The notes: generated by a model not told the origin, from the letters alone. Shown: positions 1 to 8,522, numbered from the stretch's first letter. The stretch is 51,323 nucleotides of DNA from Clostridia bacterium BRH_c25 (GCA_001515955.1 LOES01000038.1:1-51323); one strand, 5' to 3'. Program-made: numbers and translations.

Positions 1-479
1 ATCAGCTGATGCATTATTTCATAGTATCTCTTATATGCTTCATCAACATCAATGCCATGCCAGAACTCCGATTTATGGTCGAACCCCCAGTTATCGATAT
101 AATGCACCGAGCCGGTGACAAAGTCCCATTTATACTGCTTTAAAAGGCCGGCCAAGATATGTTCAGTCTCGGGAATATAACAGACCTCCAGCCCAAACCT
201 CACTTTTATCGGAAAATTGTAATTTCTGGCCTTATCTATGAATTGCGTGTATTTTTCAAGAGAAGCTTTCAGCTTGCCTGACAGCCAATTTTTCTGATAT
301 TCATTATAATTAGCTACAGGTTCATATATCCCCTCAAACTCACGAAACTGGTGAGTGTGCTCAAGCATTTGAATTTCTCTGATTCCATTTTTCTTTGCCT
401 GCTCTACAAAGCTGTTTATAAGCTCTATTGTGTATTCACCGCTATCCCCTTGAAAAATATGTACATGTGCATCAATCAT
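1..479 (-). CDS. PHP-domain phosphoesterase (histidinol-phosphatase-like), 3' end outside window
   Basis: The minus-strand frame opens at an ATG at 479, preceded by a strong GAGGGGAGGG ribosome binding site, and runs off the left edge of the window, so only about 159 residues are seen. The N-terminus MIDAHVHIFQGD carries the HxH metal motif of PHP phosphoesterases. LEHTHQF, LEVCYIPE and GSVHYID follow as expected for the HisJ/PHP family, which hydrolyses phosphomonoesters such as histidinol phosphate. The order of metal-binding histidines supports the fold. The substrate is not decided, and no histidine genes are nearby. Confidence 0.8.
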   Translation of the reverse strand, partial: MIDAHVHIFQGDSGEYTIELINSFVEQAKKNGIREIQMLEHTHQFREFEGIYEPVANYNEYQKNWLSGKLKASLEKYTQFIDKARNYNFPIKVRFGLEVCYIPETEHILAGLLKQYKWDFVTGSVHYIDNWGFDHKSEFWHGIDVDEAYKRYYEIMHQL

Positions 480-544
480 GCTATCCCTCCCCTCAGTCAA
501 TTATACCATTATCCTGAATTTGGCAAAATAGTTTGATAACTATT

Positions 545-634
545 TTAAAATGTGAAACCCATACCAAATATTAGTTCAATGGTATCCCTTTTCTCTTTAT
601 AAAGCGATATATCCAGCAATCCTTTTGTGCTCAT
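545..634 (-). CDS. 29-residue orphan small ORF, perhaps a gene remnant
   Basis: An ATG at 634 follows a good AAAGAGGT ribosome binding site and opens a 29-codon frame ending FGMGFTF. I recognise no family. It could be the joined start and end of a larger decayed gene, as seen repeatedly in this part of the window, or a real small peptide. Confidence 0.3.
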   Translation of the reverse strand: MSTKGLLDISLYKEKRDTIELIFGMGFTF

Positions 635-684
635 ATTACTTACCTCTTTTTACAGTAACTAATTGGGGCGGTTCTTTGACTTGG

Positions 685-1155
685 TTACAATTGATATAAT
701 GCTTTCTCAAAATCTTTTACGAAGTAACGTTTGCCTTTCTTTATTATCTCATGCCCCTCTACCTCCAACAAAAACCTTTGCTGGTCAATCCCATCGGGGT
801 ATTTTTCATTCAACTCGCCACCCTTTTTCAGAGTGCGCCAATATGGTGTCGTCTCGTTACTTCCTATGCCTTCCCGCTCCTTTGATGCATTCGCAGCTAT
901 ATTGATAAAGATTCCCGCCGTAAGCTGACAAGTAAAATCAGCGCCATGCTTTTTGGCAAGAAACACTCTGATTTCATCAGCTGTAATAAGCTTGCCCTTG
1001 GGTATTCTTTTCATTACTTCATCATATTCAATTGGAGCTGCGATAAGCATGTTACCGCTTCCAAAGCGTTTTGCCATCTTATTGTCAGACTCTATGAATT
1101 CAATCTTAGGTAAATCTCCGGAGTTATGGAGCTTTTCATTGAATGATTTTTTCAT
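685..1155 (-). CDS. MGMT-family (alkyltransferase-like) small protein
   Basis: A protein of about 156 residues starting MKKSFNEKLHNSGDLPKIE. The ATG at 1155 is chosen because an AAAGGAGGTGAGG site lies directly upstream. The central stretch with MLIAAPIEYDEV, KLITADEIR and GIFINIAANA resembles the MGMT/ATL DNA-binding fold found in a clostridial group usually annotated 'MGMT family protein'. I do not see the PCHR active-site motif of true O6-methylguanine methyltransferases, so methyl transfer is unproven and a DNA-recognition role is inferred. It is an isolated gene upstream of a small ORF on the same strand. Confidence 0.7.
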   Translation of the reverse strand: MKKSFNEKLHNSGDLPKIEFIESDNKMAKRFGSGNMLIAAPIEYDEVMKRIPKGKLITADEIRVFLAKKHGADFTCQLTAGIFINIAANASKEREGIGSNETTPYWRTLKKGGELNEKYPDGIDQQRFLLEVEGHEIIKKGKRYFVKDFEKALYQL

Positions 1156-1191
1156 AACCTCACCTCCTTTGACCAAGAGTTATATAAGCTG

Positions 1192-1662
1192 CTATCTGTT
1201 CCGGAATACCTCAGGCGGCTCATAAGCATTAATTTTACTATAATAATCATTATTAAAAATGATTTTGTCCCTATGCATTTCTCCCTTTGAGGGATCGTAA
1301 TTCCAGATCACCAGAGGTTTTACCTCATACAGTTCATTGTTCTCCTTGTTAAAGACATGTGCATACTGCGGGAACCTTTTGTTATATATTCTGATCTTAA
1401 GCTTATATTCCTCGCTTCCATGCTCTATCATCCTCACAGTCCCATGTATTTGCAAGGTTGACACAGCAACAGCGGCAAAAGGGTTAAGCTGTATATTTCT
1501 GCACTTAAGAGTATCGGAATAACTTCCAAAATACAGATTAAGCTCATCGTCGAAAGCATAGCATATGACTGAATTGTCAACGAATATCCCATTTGATGTA
1601 GCTATGCAGGCAAGCTTTTCACCGCCTAATATTTTCTTGAAACTCTCAAATAAATCATTCAC
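1192..1662 (-). CDS. pyridoxamine 5'-phosphate oxidase-like flavin-binding protein
   Basis: 156 residues, beginning at a GTG at 1662 about eight bases after a GAGGAGGGA site. The pattern LACIATSNG...SVICYAFDDELNLYFGSYSDTLKCRNI followed by NPFAAVAVS is typical of the split-barrel FMN-binding (PPOX) superfamily. Members bind FMN, F420 or heme in small redox or detoxification enzymes. It lacks the C-terminal extension of genuine PdxH, so vitamin B6 synthesis is unlikely. It is a single-gene transcription unit with no functional partner nearby. Confidence 0.8.
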   Translation of the reverse strand: MNDLFESFKKILGGEKLACIATSNGIFVDNSVICYAFDDELNLYFGSYSDTLKCRNIQLNPFAAVAVSTLQIHGTVRMIEHGSEEYKLKIRIYNKRFPQYAHVFNKENNELYEVKPLVIWNYDPSKGEMHRDKIIFNNDYYSKINAYEPPEVFRNR

Positions 1663-1740
1663 TTATTTTATCCCTCCTCCAATTCACGCATAGCTGCACA
1701 GGCTTTTCACTGAATTCCAAAGCCACAATAGTAATATTGA

Positions 1741-2336
1741 CTACCTCTCAGGGTCTTGCACCCTATCCGCATCTGTTTTTGCCAGAAGAATATGATTAAA
1801 AAAGGCAATCTTCCTATATTCTTCAATATTTGAAACCTTCATTAATTCATTACTTCAAGGGGATTACCGTCCAGTGTGGAAATTGCTTCATCGACGTTAT
1901 TTTCAAACACAACCTTTTGTAAAATCCTTCCTACATGGTTATGCTTGGCGATTGACATTCTTCCGCCGGGCTTCAGAACCCTGCAAAGCTCTTTCAGTAT
2001 CTCAATCCGTTCTTGTGCATACTCTAAAACATTATGGCATATAACCAGATCAAAGAAATTATCCGGCAATTTTTTTAGCTGCTTTATATCACCTACTATT
2101 TGATTATACAAGTAATCACGATTTCTCATCTCAACCATATCCGAACAAGGTTCTATAGCTGTTACATGGTTTTCCTTTGCATAATGATCGGCAGTGATCC
2201 CAAAGCCGCTGCCGAAATCAAATAACTTGGCGTCTTTGGAAAATATCAATACATAATCTTCATCTCCATCAGCTTCTCCTCTTAATACTTCTTTGTGAAA
2301 ATCCTTCATTTCACTATTTTTTACCATATATACCAT
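1741..2336 (-). pseudogene. SAM-dependent methyltransferase, broken by internal deletion and frameshift
   Basis: The first 164 codons form a class I methyltransferase fold: LFDFGSGFGITADHYA is motif I, VTAIEPCSDM motif II, FDLVICHNVLEY motif IV and RVLKPGGRMSIAKHN motif V/VI. The frame stops at 1842 after GNPLEVMN. In another frame, between about 1741 and 1838, KVSNIEEYRKIAF then FNHILLAKTDADRV reads as the missing C-terminus of such an enzyme, ending in TAG at 1741-1743. I infer an internal deletion plus a frameshift. The N-terminal domain could still fold but is probably inactive. Confidence 0.7.
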
Positions 2337-2544
2337 TAATATATAGTATATTAAACATATGTTCGCATGTAAATATTAAATCCTTTCTTTTTATGCTGTA
2401 TAACTTTTTAACTGCCACAGTAAAACCTCTTTTCAAAGCCAAATAGTCTTTCATTCCCTTCCAAAGATTAAGTTGCTTATCCTGGAAACAAACTCCATGA
2501 TATATATTTCTATATTTATCATAATTTCCCTCCAGATTCCAAAA

Positions 2545-2578
2545 AAACAGAAAAGGCAGGTAACCGCCTTATTCGTTT
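2545..2578 (-). terminator. probable intrinsic terminator after the ferritin-like gene
   Basis: Read on the minus strand, AAGGC and GCCTT arms around a GGTTACCT loop are followed by a run of T with one interruption. It lies about 65 bases after the stop of the ferritin-like gene. A partly similar AT-rich stretch recurs at 8523-8590, so part of this may be a small dispersed repeat. Confidence 0.5.
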
Positions 2579-2641
2579 TCAATCAAATTACATTAATATA
2601 ACCCTTCCTGTTCTGCTTAACCATTATCACTGCTTCTATTA

Positions 2642-2947
2642 TTATTTTTTTAATGCCTCAATCTCTTCTTCAACTTCTTCGGCGCCTTCTGCATAGAACT
2701 TTTCCTCATCGGGAGCCAGCTCTTTTAATAGCCGCAGGAATTCTCCGGCATGAACCCTCTCTTCATCTGCAATATCCTTCAATACTTCAATTGCCAGCTT
2801 ATTATCTGTCGATTCGGCTAACTGCATATACAACTGTATAGCTTCATACTCCGCAGAAATCATGAATCTGATTGCCCTTATCAATTCCTGCTCAGTCAGC
2901 TTGCGGTCTTTTGCAAGACCGGAAAAGGAATTCCCAAAATCAGGCAT
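2642..2947 (-). CDS. ferritin-like di-iron protein of the encapsulin-cargo type
   Basis: 101 residues with an ATG at 2947 after a GGAGGG site. It has a four-helix ferritin-like core with SAEYEAIQLYMQLAE and DEERVHAGEFLRLL, giving the E...ExxH iron ligands, and an acidic tail. Short proteins of this type are typical encapsulin cargo or are fused to the N-terminus of encapsulin in Thermotoga; they oxidise and store iron. No encapsulin shell gene is in the window, so a nanocompartment role here is inference. It could alternatively be a stand-alone rubrerythrin-like protein. Confidence 0.8.
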   Translation of the reverse strand: MPDFGNSFSGLAKDRKLTEQELIRAIRFMISAEYEAIQLYMQLAESTDNKLAIEVLKDIADEERVHAGEFLRLLKELAPDEEKFYAEGAEEVEEEIEALKK

Positions 2948-3043
2948 TACATTTCCCTCCCTATGCTTTTTTTCATTATTATATTACAACAGGAACAAAT
3001 TGTAAATTCTTATACAGAAACGGGTGTGACTGCTAAAGAATGT

Positions 3044-3169
3044 TTATATCTGGTCAACTTTCATATCACATGCGTACTTCTGACTATCCTTATTAAGTAT
3101 CAGGAACTTGTCCACATGCGGCTTAACCTCTTCCCCAAAATAGCCTTCGGAAATTTGTAATCCTTTCAT
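3044..3169 (-). pseudogene. 41-codon gene start, probably a truncated DUF4037-like protein
   Basis: An ATG at 3169 with a GGAGGT site opens a 41-codon frame starting MKGLQISEGYFGEEVKPH. This resembles the conserved start of DUF4037 nucleotidyltransferase-like proteins (MKGL-SxxYxxE). The rest of that roughly 250-residue family is absent, so I read it as a 5' gene stump. Confidence 0.4.
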
Positions 3170-3186
3170 AATATACCTCCAGATTG

Positions 3187-3627
3187 CTACTCCCTATGCA
3201 GCAGCTTATGGTACGCATCCAACAAATCTATCATCTTTTCGCTCTCTCCACCATGATCAGGATGATACTTCTTTGCCAGTTCCCTAAATTTTCTCTTCAC
3301 ATCATCAACGGACGCTCCCGGGAGTAAACCGAAAACAGATAAAATGTCGGGATCATAGATATCATCAAAATTCAATCCATTTTCCTTGTACTTCTGAAAA
3401 TATATACTGTAAAAGTATTCTTCAAATACTTCCTTCAGTTCTTGCTTGTCAAGCTTGGCTAACTTCCATAAGGGATACTTCACAGTAAGTTCGTTAAATG
3501 ACTTTGTACAAAAATAGTCATCCCAAACATACTTTATTGCAGGTGCTGCCGGATCATTTCCAAAACGTATGCGTTCTTCCACCTTTTTCAGTTCTCTCAA
3601 CTTATGCTTCAATTGGTCAATATCCAT
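3187..3627 (-). CDS. protein with C-terminal J domain
   Basis: About 146 residues starting MDIDQLKHKLREL at an ATG at 3627 behind AAGGAG. The last 60 residues (FGLLPGASVDDVKRKFRELAKKYHPDHGGE) form a J domain with the catalytic HPD motif, which stimulates Hsp70/DnaK ATPase. The N-terminal part is a charged helical region with no family I recognise. The stop of the neighbouring upstream gene (3632-4069) is only four bases away, so the two are probably translated together. The partner is presumably DnaK; the substrate is unknown. Confidence 0.75.
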   Translation of the reverse strand: MDIDQLKHKLRELKKVEERIRFGNDPAAPAIKYVWDDYFCTKSFNELTVKYPLWKLAKLDKQELKEVFEEYFYSIYFQKYKENGLNFDDIYDPDILSVFGLLPGASVDDVKRKFRELAKKYHPDHGGESEKMIDLLDAYHKLLHRE

Positions 3628-3631
3628 ATGA

Positions 3632-4069
3632 TTACTCCTTGGCGGTGCTTGCCGCCCGGTACTTTCCAAGTGTTCTACCTCGTTTAACCGCTGTCGCCAG
3701 CATCCTTTCCAGCAGGATATCAAAAGCCTCATTGAAGCTTTTTTTGTCTAATATAAGCTTGTTTTTTATCGTTTCTGTATCTGCCGGCCCGTTGATACAC
3801 AAGAAGTTGTATATATCCAAACTTGAAGCAGGAATACTTAGAATGCTGTGCTTATACCTTTTGAGTAAAAAATACAACTCCTTTGAAAGGTAGCATGTCC
3901 GTTTTTTATATATCTTGCAGTAAAATACTTCTCTTTTTTCTATCAGTGATACTATTGAGTCCCAATCACCTCCAACATCAGATAGGCTGGGCAAATACCT
4001 GTTTTCATTGCACAGCAATAATCCGAATGTATTCAAATAGTTCAGTATAAACTGCTCCTTTTCTCTCAT
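3632..4069 (-). CDS. unrecognised protein, winged-helix-like C-terminus, operon partner of J-domain gene
   Basis: 145 residues starting MREKEQFILNYLN. I do not recognise the family. The C-terminal half (SSLDIYNFLCINGPADTETIKNKL...NEAFDILLERMLATAV) looks like a winged helix: an alternating helical unit followed by a basic strand, as in AlkZ-type and transcription-factor wings. It ends in KYRAASTAKE. It is translated immediately ahead of the J-domain gene with a four-base gap, suggesting a joint function. Confidence 0.55.
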   Translation of the reverse strand: MREKEQFILNYLNTFGLLLCNENRYLPSLSDVGGDWDSIVSLIEKREVFYCKIYKKRTCYLSKELYFLLKRYKHSILSIPASSLDIYNFLCINGPADTETIKNKLILDKKSFNEAFDILLERMLATAVKRGRTLGKYRAASTAKE

Positions 4070-4132
4070 TTTAACACCCTACTTCACTTTACATTATGAA
4101 CTTATTAATGAATTAGTCCGCCTCTTTATTTA

Positions 4133-4205
4133 GAGCCACCTCGTTGACGTGGTGGCTCCAATTCCTATAATCCTAATTATCCCATATATATGGTGTTTTT
4201 CCAGC
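4133..4205. repeat. hairpin plus 20-bp motif shared with an IS91-type remnant
   Basis: Arms GAGCCACC (4133-4140) and GGTGGCTC (4151-4158) form a strong stem. Downstream, 4171-4190 is identical over 20 bases to 25191-25210, which lies just before the IS91-like remnant. Both are followed after a short gap by TTTTCCAGC. A solo transposon end is the simplest reading. Confidence 0.4.
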
Positions 4206-4213
4206 TGTTAACC

Positions 4214-4807
4214 TTAAATTTTTTCTACAGGAAACTGGATCTCGGTAATATACTCACTAGGGTCCTTCGAGTTCCACTCACCCTTTAAATATATTTCTCT
4301 TTCGTTTCCGCTGATCCTGTAACCATTGTCTTCAATCCACCCGGTTATCGCAGCATATGCCAGCTTCAGATTCTCATAGGGCCCCTGATGAACAACACAT
4401 GCCATCTTTTCTACCGGCGGCATATAGTATACTTTTACCCTGTCTGTCGAAGGAATATCTTTATCAATAGGTTCAAACACTTCTCCATCTATTCCTTTTC
4501 CTTCAATTTCTCCATAGTATGAAACAAAACACCCCGCAAGTACCTTTGCACTGTACTTATTTATATGGGCCACTACCTCTTCCCATAAATGTCCTTGGTC
4601 TCCGTAATGCTTCATTATTCCTCGCACCGAAGCAACCCTGAAGCTCTCGGTAGATTTTATCACAACATCATAATTCATAACCTCAGCCTCCTGTTTAAAT
4701 AGTGTGATCAATTTTTCTACTCTATCAAGTCTGCCTATTTCATCGTAATGCCGGAGCAGCTTGGTGGAAACCCTATTCAGTTTTGCAAATTCTCCGATTC
4801 TGAACAT
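4214..4807 (-). CDS. MerR/BmrR-type regulator with shortened DNA-binding domain and GyrI-like effector domain
   Basis: 197 residues. MFRIGEFAKLNRVSTKLLRHYDEIGRL is the first half of a MerR winged helix. In normal family members (about 270 residues) some 60-70 residues with the second half of the wing and dimerisation helix follow. Here DRVEKLITLFKQE, the end of that helix, comes at once. From about residue 45 a complete GyrI-like/AraC-effector domain follows (VRGIMKHYGDQGHLWEEV, VVHQGPYENLKLAYAAITGWIEDNGY). Ligand binding may survive but sequence-specific DNA binding probably does not. An in-frame deletion is inferred. Confidence 0.75.
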   Translation of the reverse strand: MFRIGEFAKLNRVSTKLLRHYDEIGRLDRVEKLITLFKQEAEVMNYDVVIKSTESFRVASVRGIMKHYGDQGHLWEEVVAHINKYSAKVLAGCFVSYYGEIEGKGIDGEVFEPIDKDIPSTDRVKVYYMPPVEKMACVVHQGPYENLKLAYAAITGWIEDNGYRISGNEREIYLKGEWNSKDPSEYITEIQFPVEKI

Positions 4808-4917
4808 CTAATCACTCCCATGTACATTGGTTGAAAGATCTTTCACTAATAGCGTAAACCTTTACGTAACAGGAAAGTCAAGAGGTAAAATAAAATATTT
4901 ATAAGATGCTTCACACC

Positions 4918-5454
4918 TTATCCACTATATAATCTATAATAATAAAATGGCTTTTCCTCTGCTTCTCCGGAATTTAATATCATCCTTGTCCCAACCTTTG
5001 TGAATCCACACTTTTCTACTATTTTCTGAGATGGATAATTATCAATCTCAACAATTGCAATAAGATACTCAATTCCTAATGTGTTAAGAGCCCATTGCGA
5101 CATTGTTTTTGCAGCTTCACTCATAAAACCTTTATTACAATAATCTTCTGATATGAAGTAGGCAATTTCTATCTCATTGTCTACTTCCTCCTTATTCCCT
5201 ATCCCAACCATTCCTATAAGGCTTTCATTTCCTTTCAAAGTAACAGCAAGCATTATTCTAGCCGTATCTTTATTTGCTTTTTCATATTGATCTTGAATCC
5301 ATATTAACCAGCTTCTCCTCCCCTCAACTGTTCCTTCCCAATCAGGCATCCATTTTAAAATATATTCCTGATTGCATATCGAAGACAATTCCTCTGCATC
5401 TTCAATTGTAAATTGTCTCAAGATAAGCCTTTCTGTCTCAATATAAATACTCAT
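4918..5454 (-). CDS. GNAT acetyltransferase, RimJ/RimL type
   Basis: 178 residues; ATG at 5454 after an AGGGAGAGC site. IETERLILRQFTIEDAEEL at the N-terminus and IAYFISEDYCNKGFMSEAAK (acetyl-CoA motif A with the Q/R-x-x-G-x-G/A-like turn) followed by NYPSQKIVEKCGFTKVG are standard for the ribosomal-protein or small-molecule N-acetyltransferase family. The substrate is unknown. It is a single gene between a MerR-type regulator and an FMN reductase, with no visible operon. Confidence 0.85.
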   Translation of the reverse strand: MSIYIETERLILRQFTIEDAEELSSICNQEYILKWMPDWEGTVEGRRSWLIWIQDQYEKANKDTARIMLAVTLKGNESLIGMVGIGNKEEVDNEIEIAYFISEDYCNKGFMSEAAKTMSQWALNTLGIEYLIAIVEIDNYPSQKIVEKCGFTKVGTRMILNSGEAEEKPFYYYRLYSG

Positions 5455-5540
5455 TGCTCTCCCTCTCTATATAGATTTAATCCATGTGGACCAACATCGC
5501 CCAACACTTACAGCTTTGTGCAATTAATTCGCAGTCAGGA

Positions 5541-6116
5541 TTATGCCATTTTTGCGAGGAGCAGCCGCGCAAAATCCCTTGCACCGTTTATAGCATTCTT
5601 TGTCTGGAAGGATGCTTTGTCATCCTCATCTCTTACCGAGTACATTCCCAGATACTCCAAATTGGAATGCTCGCAAAGGCGCTTGATTCCATCCTCGAAG
5701 GGTCCGGCCCCATATTGTGCGTCATACCCGTGTGTTGCAATAATAGCACATTTCTTACCTTCCCAGAGAGAGCCCTTCCCTCTGCCGTAGAATTTGTTCA
5801 TCCCGAAATGCCGGTCAAGCATAGCTTTCATTTCTGGCGGACAATACCATGTATAGATAGGTGTTGCCAGAACAAAACAATCAGAGCTTATGATCTCCTT
5901 AACGATAGCCTGCATATCATCCTGCTGTTTGCAGCCGTATTCACCGGTAATATGCTGACAGGCATAACAGCCCAGACAAGAAGAAATATGCTTGTCAGCC
6001 AAATTGATATACGCAACCTCTACATCTTTTGCTTTCAACTCTGTCATGAACGGTTTCAATAATTCTGCTGTATTTCCATTAATCCTAGGACTTCCCATTA
6101 AGACACAAATCTTCAT
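5541..6116 (-). CDS. flavodoxin-fold NAD(P)H-dependent FMN reductase
   Basis: 191 residues from an ATG at 6116 (AGGAGGTTAAAA precedes). MKICVLMGSPRINGNTAELL is the phosphate loop of the FMN_red family, CLGCYACQHITGEYGCKQQDDM is the cysteine-rich segment common in iron-sulfur-associated flavodoxins of anaerobes, and LATPIYTWYCPPEMKAMLDRH is the flavin ring-binding loop. Members transfer electrons from NAD(P)H to small acceptors or protect against oxygen. It is followed on the right by the remains of an EFR1-type flavodoxin/ferredoxin gene. Confidence 0.85.
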   Translation of the reverse strand: MKICVLMGSPRINGNTAELLKPFMTELKAKDVEVAYINLADKHISSCLGCYACQHITGEYGCKQQDDMQAIVKEIISSDCFVLATPIYTWYCPPEMKAMLDRHFGMNKFYGRGKGSLWEGKKCAIIATHGYDAQYGAGPFEDGIKRLCEHSNLEYLGMYSVRDEDDKASFQTKNAINGARDFARLLLAKMA

Positions 6117-6184
6117 TTTTAACCTCCTAAAATTGCTTTTCTTCTGAAATAAATATTTTATCAGACATACTTGACACTTTTCTT

Positions 6185-6535
6185 TCAAATATCCGTACAT
6201 TTTTGTCCTATTATTTCGGAAATCTTGACATCCGGGTGATGATAATAGTAATCCTTTGTTGTTATCCCGCCTTGAATGGCTTTATTAGGACACCAGTTGT
6301 AGCATGCCAGGCAATTCTCACAATCAATTCAAGCTTCTTTTTCCATTCTGCATATATCTCCTGGTAATTCTCTCTAGGCTTGTGAAATGCATTCTGGGGC
6401 ATGTGTATTCCGTACGCAGCTGAAAGCTCGCCACCTTTGGAACGTATTATTCTTCTTAGTATCCTCAAGGATGCGCTTGCTGCCCCTCCATAGTTGCTGA
6501 CTGCAAATATATATTTTTGCTGCAGGTTCTCCAGT
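6185..6535 (-). pseudogene. EFR1-family flavodoxin/ferredoxin fusion, C-terminal remnant with frameshift
   Basis: In one frame ELSAAYGIHMPQNAF...EWKKKLE matches the end of the flavodoxin part of EFR1 proteins. After a frameshift near 6328 the next frame gives IDCENCLACYNWCPNKAIQG (a 4Fe-4S motif CxxCxxCxxxCP) and DYYYHHPDVKISEIIGQ, the typical family C-terminus, ending at a stop at 6185. The N-terminal FMN-binding half is missing, so this is a double-damaged remnant. Confidence 0.7.
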
Positions 6536-7572
6536 CATAGTTCTCCTGCATACTTCAGTATCAGCAAGCTTCTGAAAGTCAGATCGTACATCCACCTCTC
6601 ATTTTTCCAATCCTTCTCCAGCGCCAGTCCGGTATAAGCGCTCCATTTTTTGAAACCGTAATCATCAGGCTTGATTCTGAAAAAACCTTCTCCCTGACGG
6701 AGTATGGTCTTGAACTCATCCAACTGCCTCAAAAGCTGGGGTATATCCTTAACCACCCCAAGCCGTGCGAAAAGCTCAAAGGTATGAAACCAACAAAACC
6801 AATCCCTGTCGGTAAAATCACTTAACTTTTTCGATAAATTTCTTGGATATAGCATTGCAGGCGCTATCAGCTGACTTTTGTATTTTATGTATATGTCTGG
6901 AATGGGGGACAAGTTGATTAAGTGTTCTATACATTCTTTTATCCTGCCAAGGCTTTCTTCATTCCGCCATCCATTTGTATATGCCAATAGTCTGAGATGA
7001 TAAATCTCCGGAAGAACAACTGCACTCTTATAGAATCTTTTATTTTTATATACCCCTGTTATATCATCAAAATCATGAATGTTTTCCGACCTGATAAAAA
7101 CCTCCATGGCTCTCTCTATCTCAGTCTTTATGAAACCATGATCCTCAATGCCGAAATATGCAAAGACCACAGATCGTATATAATCCTGACCATGCAGTCC
7201 TATTTCCGGAATATAGCTATTCCATTTTGAACCGCCTTTATTCCATCCCTCTTTTAAAAGCGCATCAAGGCCCCTCTTAACAAAATCATTTTTTACGCTG
7301 AAGCCCATCTCCCTTAAGAATCTTAATGCAGATTCAGCACCTGTCGTACTATATTTTCTTTTTTCCCTTGGAATCCATCCTCCGTGAAAAACTTCCCCAA
7401 AATATCCATCATCATTCTGCCAGCTGAGAGCATACTGAACTCTATTATCTTGAAGAATTTCATGCTGTAATTGGTCCAAGCCCGAATCATCTTCGAGTAT
7501 TTCCTTTTTGATCCTGTACTTGATTGATGGGCATGAATGCTCCATAAGTTGTTTAATTGTTTCATTGTACAT
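6535..7572 (-). CDS. unrecognised 345-residue protein, possibly an alpha/alpha-toroid
   Basis: 345 residues starting MYNETIKQLMEHSCPSIKYR. I do not recognise a named family. Recurrent helical units with small turn motifs (QNDDGYFGEVFHGGWIPR, GAESALRFLREMGF, WNKGGSKWNSYIPEIGLHGQ) resemble the helical hairpins of terpenoid-cyclase or glycosidase alpha/alpha barrels, and family members of this look are often annotated as hypothetical nitrogen-fixation-like or prenyltransferase-like proteins. There is no signal peptide, so it is cytoplasmic. The gene is intact and single; fold assignment is inference. Confidence 0.6.
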   Translation of the reverse strand: MYNETIKQLMEHSCPSIKYRIKKEILEDDSGLDQLQHEILQDNRVQYALSWQNDDGYFGEVFHGGWIPREKRKYSTTGAESALRFLREMGFSVKNDFVKRGLDALLKEGWNKGGSKWNSYIPEIGLHGQDYIRSVVFAYFGIEDHGFIKTEIERAMEVFIRSENIHDFDDITGVYKNKRFYKSAVVLPEIYHLRLLAYTNGWRNEESLGRIKECIEHLINLSPIPDIYIKYKSQLIAPAMLYPRNLSKKLSDFTDRDWFCWFHTFELFARLGVVKDIPQLLRQLDEFKTILRQGEGFFRIKPDDYGFKKWSAYTGLALEKDWKNERWMYDLTFRSLLILKYAGEL

Positions 7573-7599
7573 AAATTTACCACACTCCTGGAAACAAAT

Positions 7600-7751
7600 T
7601 TAGTCCGCTTTATAAACGTCCCTTTTGTCCTTAAGCTTCTCTGCCAGGCTGCTTGCCAAGAGCGTACCGCAGTCAGGCCCCGTATGTCGCTAGCAACCTC
7701 CTTCGTTGAACCGTAGCATGTTGCATATACTACCAAAACAGAATCTGACAT
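7600..7751 (-). pseudogene. flavodoxin-domain gene reduced to its two ends
   Basis: MSDSVLVVYATCYGSTKEVASDI is the FMN phosphate-binding start of a flavodoxin (ATxYGSTKEVA). Normally about 170 residues follow. Here the frame soon shifts, and another frame gives TLLASSLAEKLKDKRDVYKAD then a stop at 7600. I infer a large internal deletion that left the ends. Confidence 0.6.
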
Positions 7752-7788
7752 GTTTATCTCCTCCTATATGTGTGGACTGTATCTTTCT

Positions 7789-8445
7789 TCAATTATAAAG
7801 AACACCGTATCCGACCAGCTTCTCCCTCAGTTCAAGCGCTGTTGTAAATAGCATCGCTTCAAATCCTAACTTTTCCGCACCTTCGATATTTTCTCTTGTA
7901 TCATCTATAAAGACTGATTCACGAGGCTTGATCCCATATGTCATTATCAATTTGTCATAGATATCCTTCTCCGGCTTCAAAAGCTTTTCTTTGTATGAGA
8001 CAATGCCGCCATCAAAATTCATAAAGAAGTCATATCTCCTAACAACATCTTCAAAGGCTAACAAGTGAAAATTTGACAGGAAATATACCTTATATCCCAT
8101 ACCTTTTAACTCTTTTAAGATGTCAACAACACCTTCTACGGGTGTAAGAATTTGATACCAGTCATCCATTACATCCCTGATAATCTGGCTCCTCTCTTTA
8201 TTTCTGTCACATATTCTGTCTATGGCTTCAGCTTCTGTAATCAATCCCCTGTCAAGCATAGGCCACTCCTTACTTTTAAATACTTCTTCGTATATCTGAT
8301 GGGCTCTCTGCTTTTCAGGAATTATTTTATACAAATACTCTAAGGGCTTGAATTCAAGCAATACATTTCCCAAATCAAAAATAACATTTTTTATCATTCC
8401 GCATCTCTTACATCTGTTTTTGTCAACAGTAATCATCATTTTCAT
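7789..8445 (-). CDS. HAD-superfamily phosphatase with a ferredoxin-like leader
   Basis: From MIKNVIFDLGNVLLEFKP (ATG at 8397) this is a class I HAD hydrolase: DxGN-type motif I, LSNFH motif II, KLLKPEKDIY lysine motif III and VFIDDTRENIEGA motif IV. It resembles YihX/epoxide-hydrolase-like phosphatases. The best ribosome site (AAAGGGGGAA) instead precedes an in-frame ATG at 8445. This adds MKMMITVDKNRCKRCG, which looks like the first 4Fe-4S-binding stretch of a nitroreductase/ferredoxin gene. A gene fusion by deletion, with translation borrowing the older start, is inferred. Confidence 0.8.
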   Translation of the reverse strand: MKMMITVDKNRCKRCGMIKNVIFDLGNVLLEFKPLEYLYKIIPEKQRAHQIYEEVFKSKEWPMLDRGLITEAEAIDRICDRNKERSQIIRDVMDDWYQILTPVEGVVDILKELKGMGYKVYFLSNFHLLAFEDVVRRYDFFMNFDGGIVSYKEKLLKPEKDIYDKLIMTYGIKPRESVFIDDTRENIEGAEKLGFEAMLFTTALELREKLVGYGVLYN

Positions 8446-8522
8446 TCCCCCTTTAAGCCATGGCGCATAACAACCACGATGCAGCTCCGTCAATTTTTCT
8501 CTTAAGCTCTCGCCAATACAGT

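Noticed and set aside
7323..7600. Extension of the flavodoxin-like frame over the 345-residue gene
   Set aside because: Only the part up to about 7600 resembles flavodoxin; beyond it the frame is a shadow of the larger gene.
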